This document shows, one piece after another, positions 13,001 through 25,529 of a stretch of DNA of 64,000 nt. Under the pieces are notes generated by a model, which saw nothing but the letters and a program-made list of their open reading frames with translations, searched no databases and had not been told where the DNA came from. The translations under genes were made by a program, and so were the position numbers. Source of the stretch: Hibiscus mutabilis (taxonomy: Eukaryota; Streptophyta; Magnoliopsida; Malvales; Malvaceae); contig CM033712.1 of NCBI GenBank assembly GCA_019671005.1, positions 73,482,479 through 73,546,478 on the forward strand, given 5' to 3'. Every line of letters begins with the position of its first letter. Positions within the stretch are counted from its first letter, which is position 1.

Positions 13001-14358
13001 AAAAATAAGCAATTTTCTGACCATACTAATTGTGGTTTCATGTACGGCCAGCAGCTTTTGGAAAGCACTTTCAAACTTGATGTCATGGCTACAAGAGAGT
13101 AAGCCTTTCGAATTTTCAAAAGTAGTGCTTGTACTGAGAGCCATATTGGTCCTTTTATTATCAATATGATCATATCCAGTTCATGGGGCAATGAAGTGTC
13201 TAGTGTCTATCTGTAATTACTGACAAGAAGTTCTATAACTGTACAAAATCATCACCCTCTTAATGACTTGAAGCAGGAAGCTGTTACATATAAAAGCCGA
13301 AAGGACTTGTTTTCTATATACACTGCAAATTTGGTCACACTTCCCTTCTCTAATTTTTGAAGTAAAAGTTGAGAACTTTTCCCTACATGTAGATTATTTT
13401 TGACAGCTTTGGAGGAATATAAAATGGTTACCTATTTACTCGACATGTCTCGTGAGAAACTGGAAACGGGTTTCAAATTTTCATTTTAGCTAGCTAGCAG
13501 AATCAGTGTTCGAATCTTTTCCTTGTTTCAGCCATAGCACATTATTTGTTTTGTGAAACCATTTATTCCTCTATTGTCTTTGTTTCAAGTTTGACTAGTT
13601 ACCTCATTCTTTTCTTCTCGGTTTTGTGTGCAGGTATTGTTTGGCAGATGACCGGTTGTTAGAAGCTGTCAAATTTCTAGATTTGGGCGAAGGTGCTGGT
13701 TGGGAACTACTTCAGGTTAGTTGCAATATGGGGATAATAGATATGATATGGGTTTTTTAACCAGTAGGGTGTTCATAGCCAACATTATCCATCATCTTTA
13801 TTTGCAATTGGGCTCTAACGGATTTTCATCGCCTTGCAGGCAATGCTGAATCCTGACTTTGGAAAACGTCCAATAGCAGAAGCTGTTGTTAATCATCGGT
13901 TCCTGACTACTGATGTTCTCCGACTTCCAATGATCTATAAGGTAAAGCATACATAAAAACGATGCAGTCATCACATATTTCATTAGATGAGAACATTGTG
14001 TTTTCCATACTTTTTTATACTTCGACTTATATGAGGATTTATTAAGTGTTCAAGATTATCTAATTACCATAGGTAAACGGCCCTAAGAATCTTTTGATTC
14101 GGGTTTGAAGTATTTTGTACGGAAAAGGGGTCCCTGAGGTAAAACTTAGAAGTACTTAGATTGAGCTGGAGTAACTTCTTGCAGTCTTTCAAGAACGAGC
14201 AAACAATTAAATGCAGAAGGATATTTTATCATTAAATCATGCCCTAGAATTGTGATGGATTGTAGCAAGAGTCTTGAACCACCTTTCGATGTTCTTAGGG
14301 TCGAAAAACATTATCTCGACGTACGGATCCGTCTTCTCCAATTTTCGCTGCATGGTAA
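10050..14358 (+). CDS. Plastid-targeted kinase-fold (possible pseudokinase) protein
   Basis: Thirteen exons are proposed: 10050-10270, 10848-10946, 11074-11131, 11270-11350, 11488-11559, 11650-11894, 12004-12075, 12659-12775, 12855-12936, 13052-13098, 13634-13715, 13840-13941 and 14299-14358. All phases join, giving 445 residues. The start is Ser/Arg/Thr-rich like a chloroplast transit peptide (about residues 1-60), followed by FEVGRLIGSYGF. The N-lobe has GTAVIFKVYPG (candidate VAIK-like Lys). The catalytic loop position reads LHQSLGPASVILN, so the usual HRD is HQS, and the DFG position reads RDLAF. It therefore lacks the canonical catalytic Asp. The last exon is tentative; without that splice, exon 12 reads into a TAA at 13954-13956. 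I recognise this as a conserved plant protein but cannot name it. Confidence 0.8.
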
Positions 14359-15251
14359 GTTAATGAAGCCTCTGTTCATTGATGCTTGTGTACATAATAT
14401 TTCAAGATTATTTGTAAATATTGCAAAGATGTTTGTTTATGGCAATTGCATAGGCCTAATTTATTTTATGTTTATATATCTTCTAATGCCTTGTTCTAAT
14501 TTCTATTTTTAACTTTATAACTAATCCTTTAAGTGCTAAATTAATTTCTCATAAAAGATTAAAACTCTGCCTTAATGAAGAAAAAAATAAATGTCTTAAA
14601 CATTGTGTACCTATTGCACGAATAATTTGAAATGACGTGATAAAAAAAGAAAAAGCTCTATAAATTATTTTTAGTAAAGTATGTCAGATCTAAACTGTNN
14701 NNNNNNNNNNNNNNNNNNNNNNNNNNNNNNNNNNNNNNNNNNNNNNNNNNNNNNNNNNNNNNNNNNNNNNNNNNNNNNNNNNNNNNNNNNNNNNNNNNCC
14801 ACTCTCCCTGCCCCATATTTACGAGCTCATTAACCAAATGTTGGTTGTTGTCTTGTTATCGGTGTGTGGGTATAAATAACAGTAGAGGAGCCACTTGCTG
14901 TCGACCATAGCAAGAACATTCATAATGAAGAGATATAGACATAGGAATAGGGACGGAACAGCAATCCATGATTGCACCGAATTTGACTTCTGTAAGGATG
15001 TGCGAGCAGTAACATTAGAAAATGAATTTTGACTGCACTAACATTAGAAAAGAGAGACAACATTCTTCCACAAAGTAAGAAAGTGAATAGAATCATAGAA
15101 AACTTGTAATTTATAAGCCTTTTGCAGCACCACACATTCATTGACAAGCAAGAAAAAGAATTTGATCCTTAATATCTTGAACTGGATTATATTAATTTCT
15201 TGTTGATTTGATCATGTCACTGAATAACATTCTATACTTCATTGTATGTTT
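14359..15251. other. Intergenic DNA containing the assembly gap
   Basis: AT-rich DNA up to the gap, then about 450 bp after it that may include the 3' UTR or a further 3' exon of the AIPP2-like gene. Nothing here is recognised with confidence. Confidence 0.35.
14699..14798. other. Assembly gap of 100 N
   Basis: Exactly 100 N, the conventional placeholder for an unknown distance between contigs. Sequence, order or orientation across it cannot be assumed. Confidence 0.99.
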
Positions 15252-18200
15252 TCAGCTTAGCAAACAATAGCAAGAATTGAAAACGCAACCAACTATATAG
15301 CAAAACATCAACTTGACAGTTGTTTTAACTTTTAAGTAATTTCTATTGGAAGAAGAACACATTACCAGAGAACTGGTGCATTTCATTTTTGAATGCACCT
15401 CAGTGCTGCTTTTTGCAATTCTAGACAAGAGTTTGGGGTCAACTTTGTCGTCTTGCTCTTCCAATTTTGCTTTTGTTCCACCATATGTCTGCTCAGGAGA
15501 AGAAACCTTATTATTACCGACACAATCTGTAGAGATACATGTCTTTTCAACAGCAGTGGCTACTGGAACTACATTGCATGTACTGTCACAAGCGGCTGAT
15601 TCTTTATCTACCGGCTGAGGAATATAGGTTGATATTTGTCTCTCCAAATGTACCATAATTGCATCAGGATTGCACACACTCTTTGAGGAATTTGAACAGT
15701 TTGCCTTTCTTCCCTTGAAAACGCCCCAGAGGAATAATAAGTTATTCCACCCTGCAAACCGAAAATCAGAAGTTTTCACCATGATTTTTTCCCATATCGA
15801 TAAGAGAATAGAACATGTTAAGCATAAAAAGGGAGAAATCGTACAAATTCAAAAGAAACAAAAACTAATCTGAAAACTAAGTCTTTGCTTGGTAGGATGG
15901 AAAGATAATCGAAAATATGGAAAACTGAGGAGAAAATGAAAAACAGAACATAATTTTTCTTTCTATTAGTATGGGTTTGCTTGGTAAGAAGGGAAAAAAA
16001 TCTTTACACCCATTGGTTAGCGTGGTTGTAAATGAGAGGAAATAAAATAAAATTACATTAGACCCTTTGCAAGTTAAGATAAAAATGATGGATGATCTTG
16101 TAAATACACACACTTGACTACTCTGATTTTTCTTTCCAATTTGGAGAGGTTTTTGTTAATACATTATGCAAACCGTAACATTGCAATCAATGATATCAAA
16201 CCAAAACCAAATAGTAAAATGCCAAACCCACATCAAAACTATGGAGAATGTGCTAAAGGAAGAACAACTACTTGCAACAGAAAATCTATAGTTTACAAAA
16301 AAAAAACATTGCTACTTCTTAATCAAAACTACCATGCTGTGAACATGTTCTAATACAGCATGCCCCCCACAGTGGTTGACAAGAGGAAAGGGAATCACTA
16401 AGTAGCAGCAGATGCTTTCTGTGTCACCTTATGCAAAGGTTATAACCAAAATGACCCCCTTTTTTGCCATCAATAGAATCCTTGGTTTGAAACACTGAGT
16501 TGACAAAACTCAAAATGCTGCCTACAGTTTGGTCGTTATTATGCACCATATCATCACCCATACAACTAGCAGCCCTTGCCCACTGAAGAGAATGCTAAAA
16601 AGACTCAATCAAGTCAATCCCTTAAATCTAAACAGCCCCACAACTTAAGATTTCAGTGGACAACATTTTCATTAGATCCAATAGCATGCACTTTTGTCCA
16701 GTAATTCACAAAAAATCTAATTCATGAGGGAAAATGCAAATATTTCAGAGTTCAATGTCCTTCAAACATCGTAATGTTAGTTCCCTCCAATTTTTCTCAA
16801 AATATTTCAGAGTTCAATGCTAAAAATCTAAGTGATGTTTGAGGGCACTATAGTGTTATTAATATTAGGGAATTTCCATATCCAGGCAATAAGGTTAAGG
16901 ATCGAGATCTTTGAGTCATGGCAAATTATATTTGGAGATGCAAACATCAAAATTTGCCCCCAGGACCACGCTTGATCAGTACCTAAAAAGACACAGTGTG
17001 GTGTAGCCAAACAGACATATCCTTTATCCTTGCCTTGCAATGAATCTTGGGTCAAAGCATATAATCCAACCAAATGTAAAACTACACAGAACTACACTTG
17101 AATATCTCAAATATAACAATCCTTACACTGGCAATGTTCTGGAAGCTGGTTGGATGGGAATATCAGAAGCTCAACACCCTCAAAATTTCCTTTGAGGGCA
17201 AGATCATTCTTGACCATGGTATCCAAAAGCATCTTGTAGTACTTCTCATAACTGCAAAATAAGCAGCAGAAATAAATTTTAAAAATCTGAACCAAGGAAA
17301 TTGCATCATGATCAACCCAAACTGGAGAAACAAGAAAGGAGAAAGGAAAAGGGGGGGGGGGGGAGTGAACTGGGAAAAAAGGTATATTCAAAACCTACCT
17401 TTCAAGGTCCTTGGCAAAGAAAAATAAAGCAATATTATCTTCTTTAGGACTACCGTTGTGAAATTGAGCCGGCCAAGTGCTCAAGCGAGGTACTTCGGTC
17501 AAGGAAACCTTGTGGGGAAAAGTGTTGACAACCTCCAGCACTTTAGGTGATGCAAGGGTTGAGATATAGGCTTGAATACCACCACAAAACTCAGGAGGTT
17601 TTCCATGCTTATTCACGTCAAAAGCCCCCCTGCATAAAAGTACCAGAATCTATCACATTCAAGAAACATCTCAAGGATGGGTATGCTGAAGCAATAAATG
17701 AAAATGAACCTAAATGGAGCATCTTTTTAACCCAAAAAGAGAACAGTTAAATAGAAGGACAAGAATCCTACTGCCAGATGTATTCATGTTCTGGGATGAC
17801 CGACATCTCTGAGACAGCCAATATTGTGGCTAAAGGAGGGGCATGGATATCTCTCATTGAAAGATCGCCAACAGAAGAAACTACAGAGACAGCATCAGTG
17901 GAATGTGAATTAAGCAGTTTCATATTAACAGTGGAAGCCTGATTGCAAAGATTTGCTTTTTGTTCATCTGTAACTTCAACAGAAACCACATTCTTTGCCT
18001 TATTGCAAACTGATGATGGATCTTGAGAAGTTCTTTCACATTTTCCAGGCTTCAAACGTATAGCTGCCTCAATTGCAGCTTTCAACTTATTGCTTTTATT
18101 TATCTCCTCTGTAGAAGTTTTAGGAGCACATTGATCAGCACCAAACGCCAGACAGATTGAGCAATATTCAGCTGCATGACCCATTTCTTTGCATTTTAGA

Positions 18201-21200
18201 CATGGAACTCTTCTGAAGGACTGACAAACAGCACTCTCCCTTGATTTCTCACTCTGTTTTGTTGAATCTATTAACTGTGATGGGCCATCTGGCATAACTC
18301 CATTAATGTTACTAGGTTGCCTCTCAAACGTCGGTGAAAAACTTGATGAGGGTTCCTCCTTCAGATTCACACAGTTTAACTTCTGTTCAGAAGAAATGTG
18401 TCCATTGGTGGATGGAACAGCTGCAAAATAAGAAAGAATGTTCTTAAGTTGCTGGAATCAGCCGAAAGAAAATAACAAAGAAGATTATGTAAAAAAATGG
18501 AGTAAATGATGAACAATTCTAATTATAGTGAACAATTAATAAAATAAAAAGAAACCATCAGAATGTCACAACATACCAGAAGAAACTGCATTTTCAACAC
18601 CTTTACGAGCTAGACTGCTGGTTGATCTTGACAAGGAATTTGGTCTTCCATCAGACTGAACAACCTTAGTTTCCCAGTGGTTGATTGCAGATGAATGAGA
18701 AATTACATCAGCACGAGGTGTCAGCTTCTGATCAACCTTAGGTGTAGAAACAGAAGAACTAGAGTGGTCTGATTTCGATTTTTTTTTCTTTCTAATGATA
18801 ACCTCTCTTTAACTTGATTTAATCCTTTCAGATCTTGAACATGAGGATTTTTAGATGATAGCAATTTAAATTTTGATTCCCCAGCAGCATTTAACCGTCC
18901 AGAGTTACTGAATCCAAATGATATTGATTTGCGCATCATTCTAGCAGGTTCCTCCTTGCTATCAAGTGATGCATGTTCTCTAGCACTTTTCTGTTTCTGA
19001 ACAACAACCTCATCTACAAGCTTCACTTTAGGTTTGGAATTTACGGTATTGAATGAACGCCATTTCAATAAGCTCCTGTAAAAATGAGAACAGTATGCAA
19101 ATGTTAAAATTAACAAAATGGGGGGGGGATTTAGATAACAAAATTAATTTACTCACCCTTTGGTGTTTGCAGCCGTGGACCAGAAGTAAGAGAGCATACA
19201 GCATCCGGCATATCATTACCAGAATGGTTGCCAAGAGAAATTTGCGGAGTTGGCCTCACTTTCCCCTTGTCTAAGTTCTTGAATGAACCCTCTCGACACA
19301 AAGAAGGTTCTCTGTTGGGGCTCAATGATTTTGGTGATCCCATATTTGTTTCAACAGCCTGCCTTTTTGGAGCTGAAGCACCCTCTAGGTTTTCAACATG
19401 TCTCTTACCTAAGATATGTGTACTTGAGCCAAGTTTATTTGCCTTTTTCCCCTCAGCATCCAAACCTTGAAAATTCAATTGCAAAAGGATGTCAGCACAT
19501 GCTCTCGTCTAGGTGTCATTTTTATTCCATCTGTTTAAAAACTAACCTTGCTTTTGGCTTTCAGTTTCCTCAACCAGCTTGCATTCTTCACAGAGCCAAT
19601 CACCTTCGGGAACTTTCTGAAGCATTTCTCGCATACAGTAACTGATCAATAGCATTAATAACATAAAACTCACCAATGAATATAGATACAGACAAAATTA
19701 AATAGAAATGCAATAAAACCTACTGACAACCAAGTATGCTAAAGAGATTTGTACACATACGTGTGTTCTGCACCATCAGAGCACTTGCTACATATGGCAA
19801 GCAAATCTTCTCGTCCTGCATCCCCGCAAATATCACATACCTTAACCTATTACAGAAAATTAGGGAAACAAAGAAAAGATAAATCAGAAAACATATTGAC
19901 ATAGTTAATTTTAAAACAAAGAAAAAGAAAACAGTTGTACCAATCCTACAAGGTAAAAAAGAAAAGGAACTCTTCTATTTTAAGTATATAATTATCATGG
20001 AACCCAGTTGATAATCTTAGACCATTTGAGAAGTTTAAGAACCTCCTATTCATTTTTAAAGCCCTCATTACGCATTAAAAATAGATTTAACAACACCTAA
20101 AAGAGTAAGGGATCTGCCAAGCGCCAGAACTTTAAAATAAGTGGCACCTGCACTACAAGTGCAAATGGGAAACTAACTAAAATATGGTATTATCAATATC
20201 TTTACTCTCAAATCAACTATACTAAGCTAAACAGCCAACTTCCACACTGAAAGTCTCGTACCAGTCATGCGTGCACACTTTCTTCATACGGCTTCTCATA
20301 AAGAAAAACATAAAATTACTTACATCAAGTTCTGAGGGATCAGATTCATAACCCTCATCCAGAGAAGTTGTTTGCAAAGGAGACTCCAGCTTGTCAGGTA
20401 ACTTCACAGACTGATCTAGCTCATCTTCCTTCAAACTCTTACCAGTTTTATCCAGTGGGTCCTCACTATTGCAATCAATATCTGCTTCTAACTTGGGATG
20501 GATTTTGGGAGAAATCTCAGATCTGCCTCCAACAGCACTCTTGCTGCTTCCAGAATGTGAATATGGAATTTGGATCATAGGTGAACTACCTCCAGATTCT
20601 ACTTCCTTTATAGAAGGAAGTTCTGACAAGTCTAACTTCTGAGAAGAGGGCACCTTTCCAGATCCTAAACTACAAACTGATGCTGAACTATGAGATGAAT
20701 TATTACAGTCTAAATCCTTGTTACAATAACTAAAAGCTACATTTGCATCACTGGCTCCACCAGCACATGAAATACTATCAACATGGCTTTCAACAACTTT
20801 AGAAGATGGTCTTGCAGTTGCTTTACTTTCTATATTTTCAGAGTAGGAATTGTGACTTGAATTGAAATTGAGTAAATTACTTGCCTCACTGGAGCTATGG
20901 TATAAGCTGTCACCTTTTTTATCCGCATTGATAGAATATTGACTTGCAACATTAACATGATCAGTTTCATCAGAAAACTCATCACTCTTTGATCCCATCT
21001 GAGCTAAGCTAAGGTGCATACAAGATGAACAGGGAGCTGAGCACACGTTGCAGGTTCCAGATTCTGCTTTTGCACAAACCTTTTGACTCATGTACTGCCT
21101 AATTAATCTTTTCACAGTTTTTGGTACCTAAGATAAAAATAAATAAATAAATAAATAAAAAGCAAATAAAATAATGGATATAAAGCCAAAGACCCATGCC

Positions 21201-23059
21201 TTCTAACAAACAAAAGCAAGAAAAGAAATAAATCCAATTTCCAAAGAGGATGCAAACCCTAGTTCCCAACATAGGTCACTCGACACACCACAATGGACTG
21301 GTACATCAAATTTTATGATAAATATCACCAAAATTTCCATGGATTCCACAGCTAATTGGAAGGAATCAAATGCTCAAACTCAAAATACATTTAATTTATC
21401 AAATGCAACTAAACTAATAGCAAATGGGAATAATTTTTTATTAAATCATCACAAAAGAAAATATTCAGGTATACTCCACTGCATTTGTGTCCTTCCAAAA
21501 CATTCCATGACACTGGCAATTATAACTATGAAGACTTATTAAATTCACGCCAACAAGTGTCAACAACTAAAAAAATAGCACCACATACAAAGTGGTTACA
21601 AACATAAATAGCTGTTAATTATCTATACTACAGGAACACAAAGACAAGAAGAACATCCATAAAACAAACTTATAAATTCACAAGTCATAAATATTGTGAT
21701 TATATCATGAGTCATGGAACTGAAAATTCAGCACAATTTTCTATAGAAGATAATCATCTCTACATCATGACTGTTATGAGGGTTGCTACTTAGAAGCAAA
21801 CCACTAACATTTTAACTAGAACAAAAATTTCAATAGGAAACTGAACAGTGCAAAAAACTAAGATCGTATGATGACTGCAAAAAGAGAGAATAAATAAATA
21901 AGAATGCAATGAAGAGCTTTATATTCCAAAAAAACTAGGCAGCTTTAGATGAGTCAGTCCAACCCCACAAAAGGAGCCAGATATGCTAATTAGATGTTAT
22001 CCAATCTTTAAGTCAGAAAACAGGTGCATAAATGGTAAGAACTTTCTTATTGGTACTAAAAATACTAAGAAAATGGAAATATGAAGTGCATTTGATACCT
22101 TAGTGAACAAATCTAAATCCAGCAAAACAAAAAGGATTGGGAGATGAAAGATAAAAACTTAGTAGGTACATCATTTTCTTGCATTCCATTTCTTAATCAT
22201 TCCAAGAAACCATAGAATGGAAACATACACTAATCTTCTATCATTCTTCCCACCAATCTTTTCATCCTCCTAGTTCTCAAAACACTTCACAAAGAAAATT
22301 TTAAAGTTAACCATAACCACAAAATGTTCAAAGTAATATATGTTCTTCCTTCTTTCAACTTAAAGCAGTATACTAACAAAACTGATTAATAAAAAAATAA
22401 ATGGCGAGTTAAGAACACAGATTGCAGATTACCCTTTTCTCACCGTTTTCTTCTGACTACTCTGATCCATCCCATCCAAAGGTCCGTGCATGCAGTAAAT
22501 CCCTCTTAAAAAAAATGTGATCTAAAAAGCACATCAAACTGTATCAAATAAGCATCATTAAACAGAACTCATTGAATATAATCCCTTGCACTAAAAGTGA
22601 TCTAATTTTGTAACATCTAAAACTACATAAAGGCAAAAAAAAAAAAAAACTAGCATCTAAACTCCATAGAGTTCTAACATAGTGTCATAATTTTTGGCGC
22701 AAATAGGCACAACAAGCAAGTGAAGAAATATACCCATTTTCTAAATAGAACCCAAAACCCTAATTCCCAACATAGGCTATTCAACATCACAATGGACTGA
22801 TACAGCATATTTCAGGAAACATATTACCAATATTTTTCACATATTCTAAAGCTAATTTAAAGGAATCAAACGTTTGAACCCAATACCCAATTAATTAAAA
22901 TCCGAGAAGAAAAACTTAATTCAATGTTTAATTTGATAAAAATTAAACAAAAACCTAATAAGAAAAAAAAACAAGAAAATATAATAGTATATGTCCTGGT
23001 TCATAGGTTAACTCGGTCGCATTGTAAAGCTCCTCAACATACCGCTCCTTCCGCCTCAA
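15252..23059 (-). CDS. AIPP2: AIPP2/PAIPP2-like PHD-finger protein, with apparent frameshift and non-ATG start
   Basis: In Arabidopsis AIPP2/PAIPP2 are PHD proteins that work with BAH readers of H3K27me3 and the phosphatase CPL2 in gene silencing. Minus-strand exons: 23013-23059, 22444-22504, 20324-21127, 19761-19846, 19547-19641, 19153-19465, 18577-19075, 17772-18420, 17399-17629, 17127-17251 and 15252-15751 (about 1,136 residues). Seen: Cys cluster CNVCSAPCSSC, a C4HC3 PHD (CDIC, CSKC, HTYC, CEEC), and the conserved C-terminal domain (EYIWQGAFDV, STWPAQF, ALKGNFEGVELLIFPSNQLP, NNLLFLWGVF). Oddities: exon 18577-19075 is 499 nt, one base off the length needed, at an A9 run (18779-18787). The first exon begins TTG-AGG-CGG directly after TGA, with no ATG; the next in-frame ATG is at 22491. 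Exon 15252-15751 has an alternative donor at 15365. The N-terminal exon is tentative. Confidence 0.82.
22505..23012 (-). other. First intron of the AIPP2-like gene (tentative)
   Basis: AT-rich sequence between the two 5' exons, with candidate donor GTTAAC at 23007-23012 and a T-rich acceptor tract ending AAG at 22505-22507. Upstream of 23059 lie a GCC/GCT-rich leader (about 23060-23110) and a CT-rich stretch that probably belongs to the 5' UTR. Confidence 0.4.
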
Positions 23060-23464
23060 TCAAATAGCTGCTGCTCCCGCCGCCGCCAAGCAAACGATCG
23101 AAATGGAACTAATTTCTCTCTTTATCTCTCTGAATTCTCCTTCCCTCCCTATTTAAACGTCGGGGAAGGTTTCCGATTCCAATTTCAAACTCAATTCCCC
23201 CAATTTCTACTTCAAAATCCTCACAGTCAATCTGCCCCAAAAAAAAAATTCACAAAATAAACATGAAAATATAAATCAATACACGGCAACAAATTAAAAA
23301 CTTTCAGACTTTTTATCTATAATTTTTATATAAAAAAATCGTGTTTTTCCTCATTTTTCCTTACCTATCGATGATACATAAAAAAACTGGTAATTACAGA
23401 ATCAAGCCTCTCACTCATAAATTACAATTAAAAAAAAGGTTAAAAGTTAAAAAATAAATAAATG

Positions 23465-24437
23465 ATTTACCTGCCTTGCGTAGCAAAACTTGAGTTAACT
23501 TGAAAAATCGAATTTATTGATTTAATACGAAAAGAATTTAATATGAAAAGAATTTAACTTGAAGTAATTAGAATCATAATTTAATAAATTTGACTCGAAA
23601 AAAATTAAATAAAGCTTGAATTATAAAATAGAATTTTGAATAATTCAAACTTTTAGTATTTAGTTGATCAGTTTTTAAGTTTGAGTCGAGTCTCTTAGCT
23701 TTGTCTTATATAAACCTGCAAACTTGACCCGAGACTCGAAAATCAAACCGATTTACTCGAATCGAGACCCAAAATCGACCTAATATGATGACCAAAATTT
23801 GATCTAAAATCGAAACAAACCGAATCAAACTGAAACGATCCGAATTTTAGTTGAACCAAAATGAACCCGAACTGAATAGACCTGAATCGAAAATAACCCG
23901 AAATATAGAAAAGATATTAATAGAAATAAAAAAATGAGATATGAACAACCGCATAACTTATCAAAAAGTTAAATATATTGGCTTTATAAATCTATATATA
24001 TGGTGTAAAAAACTGTCCGGCCTAAAAACTCGATTAAAACCGACCGTTCTTCTATTGACCTGAAATTGACCCGAACTAAAATCAACCGAACCGATGTTAA
24101 CCGACCCGAAAATCAACTAAATCGAAATGACCCAAATCACAATAGACACGAACTAAAACCGAAACCGAGTCTGAACCGGATAATATTAGACCTGAAATTA
24201 CCCGAACCGAAATGAACTGAGTCGAACCCGAATTGAATGGTCCGTTTGCCACCTCTGGTTTTATATAAGAATATCGCATATGAAGAAATATGTATGTAAA
24301 CTTGACTAGAATTTCATAAACTCCACTCGACACGAAAAATTTTAAAATAAAGATTGAGTTATAAAATAAGACTCGTCAACTCCACTAATTCAAAAAAATT
24401 TAAATCGACTTGCCTTGACTTGAACAAATGCTCACCC
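23465..24437. repeat. Dispersed AT-rich element, copy 1, interrupted by a nested insertion
   Basis: Left part (about 23465-23713) and right part (24261-24437) match the uninterrupted copy at about 28420-28790. Shared blocks include AAGTCGAGTCT-like and CGCATATG-like segments and the end ATGCTCACCC (24428-24437). The nested element at 23714-24260 interrupts it. The outer boundaries at the left end are approximate. No coding capacity is seen. Confidence 0.6.
23714..24260. mobile_element. Nested small DNA transposon with 8-bp target duplication
   Basis: A 547-bp insertion flanked by a perfect TTATATAA (23706-23713 and 24261-24268). Its interior is made of degenerate CGAA/ACCCGAA motifs, and its ends resemble inverted CC(..)GCAAAC. 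An 8-bp duplication suggests hAT, but the ends are too degenerate to be sure. No transposase is present. Confidence 0.6.
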
Positions 24438-24482
24438 CAACTCTCTATTATTATTATTTAAATAAAATAATTTTTAAGGGTG

Positions 24483-24775
24483 AGTCTATGATACAACAGC
24501 CTAATTTAATGCTAAAAAACGACATGTTTCGAAACTTGTCCAAGCAACCTAAAATGTTATATATATTTTTATAACATTTTAGGTTGTTTTTCGTGTTTTT
24601 CCGACAAGGTTCGAAACTTGTTGAAAAACCACTTACCTAAAAAAAATAAAGTTTCGAAACTTATCAAAAAATATTAATCTAAAATGTTATAAAAAGTATA
24701 ACATTTTAGGTTGTTTGGACAAATTTTAAAACTTACTGTTTTCGGCCTTAAATTAGGTTATTGCGTAGACTTCCT
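24483..24775. mobile_element. MITE-like element with internal hairpins
   Basis: About 290 bp with inverted outer segments (GCCTAATTTAA near 24498 against TTAAATTAGG near 24744). It has two internal perfect palindromes: a 16-bp-arm hairpin (24545-24560 with 24571-24586) and a 12-bp-arm hairpin (24679-24690 with 24698-24709). Both arms contain CTAAAATGTTAT. The whole unit folds back. No target duplication is clear. Confidence 0.5.
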
Positions 24776-25529
24776 AACTTTTAATCCTTGTCTTTTTAGT
24801 TTTTCTAACTTTGGTCCGAACCTTTTTTCCACATTGGTCATTGACTTGAATTTTTTACCTAGCTTTAGTCTTTTGATGATGTGGTATAATGTCAAACTGT
24901 CACATCATGAAACTAAAGTGCAAACAATTTTTCAAATTTAAAGATAAATGTAGACTAATATAAAATTTAAGGATTAAATTAAAAAAAATGCCGCTTTGTA
25001 TTTTTTTCACAATATTTTCTCAAAATGTGGGCAAAACCTCTCCACTCCGCTTTTTAAATATCAGTATTCTTGATAAATATCAATACACAATCGTATTAGT
25101 ATAATTTGTTAATTTAATGTAACATATGTGTACAATTATGATGATGACAATATATATTTGTATAATTATAATCATAATCAACAATTATAAAATTCAGATA
25201 GATGAATTGATAATTGAAATATATTTGAACTTATATCACGATAAATAAAAACTAAATTGAGAACTCAAACATACCTCAATTTTTTTTTCAAAAACATACC
25301 ACAATTTACACTTTGTAGAGCTTGAATCTAGATGTTTAAGACACGAGTTTTTAATTTGATGTATAGTTGGTATATAAATTTTATTTTTGTATAACTATAT
25401 ACATACTATTGGGATTTTATTAAAGATTGACTTATTTTTTTTAATGAGATTGTCTCAAATTCTACTTAGTAATGTTTAATTATATAATCAGTTGTTTTGA
25501 TAACTTGATTTTTAAGCTTTTTCTCATGA
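24776..25529. other. AT-rich intergenic region
   Basis: No gene or bounded repeat is recognised. Confidence 0.35.

Noticed and set aside
17351..17363. G13 run as a coding lesion
   Set aside because: It lies in an intron of the AIPP2-like gene and does not affect the frame.
19028..19153. Second frameshift in the AIPP2-like gene at the exon 19153/19075 junction
   Set aside because: Using the GTAAAT donor at 19152 instead of the GTGAGT three bases away restores the frame, so no lesion is needed.
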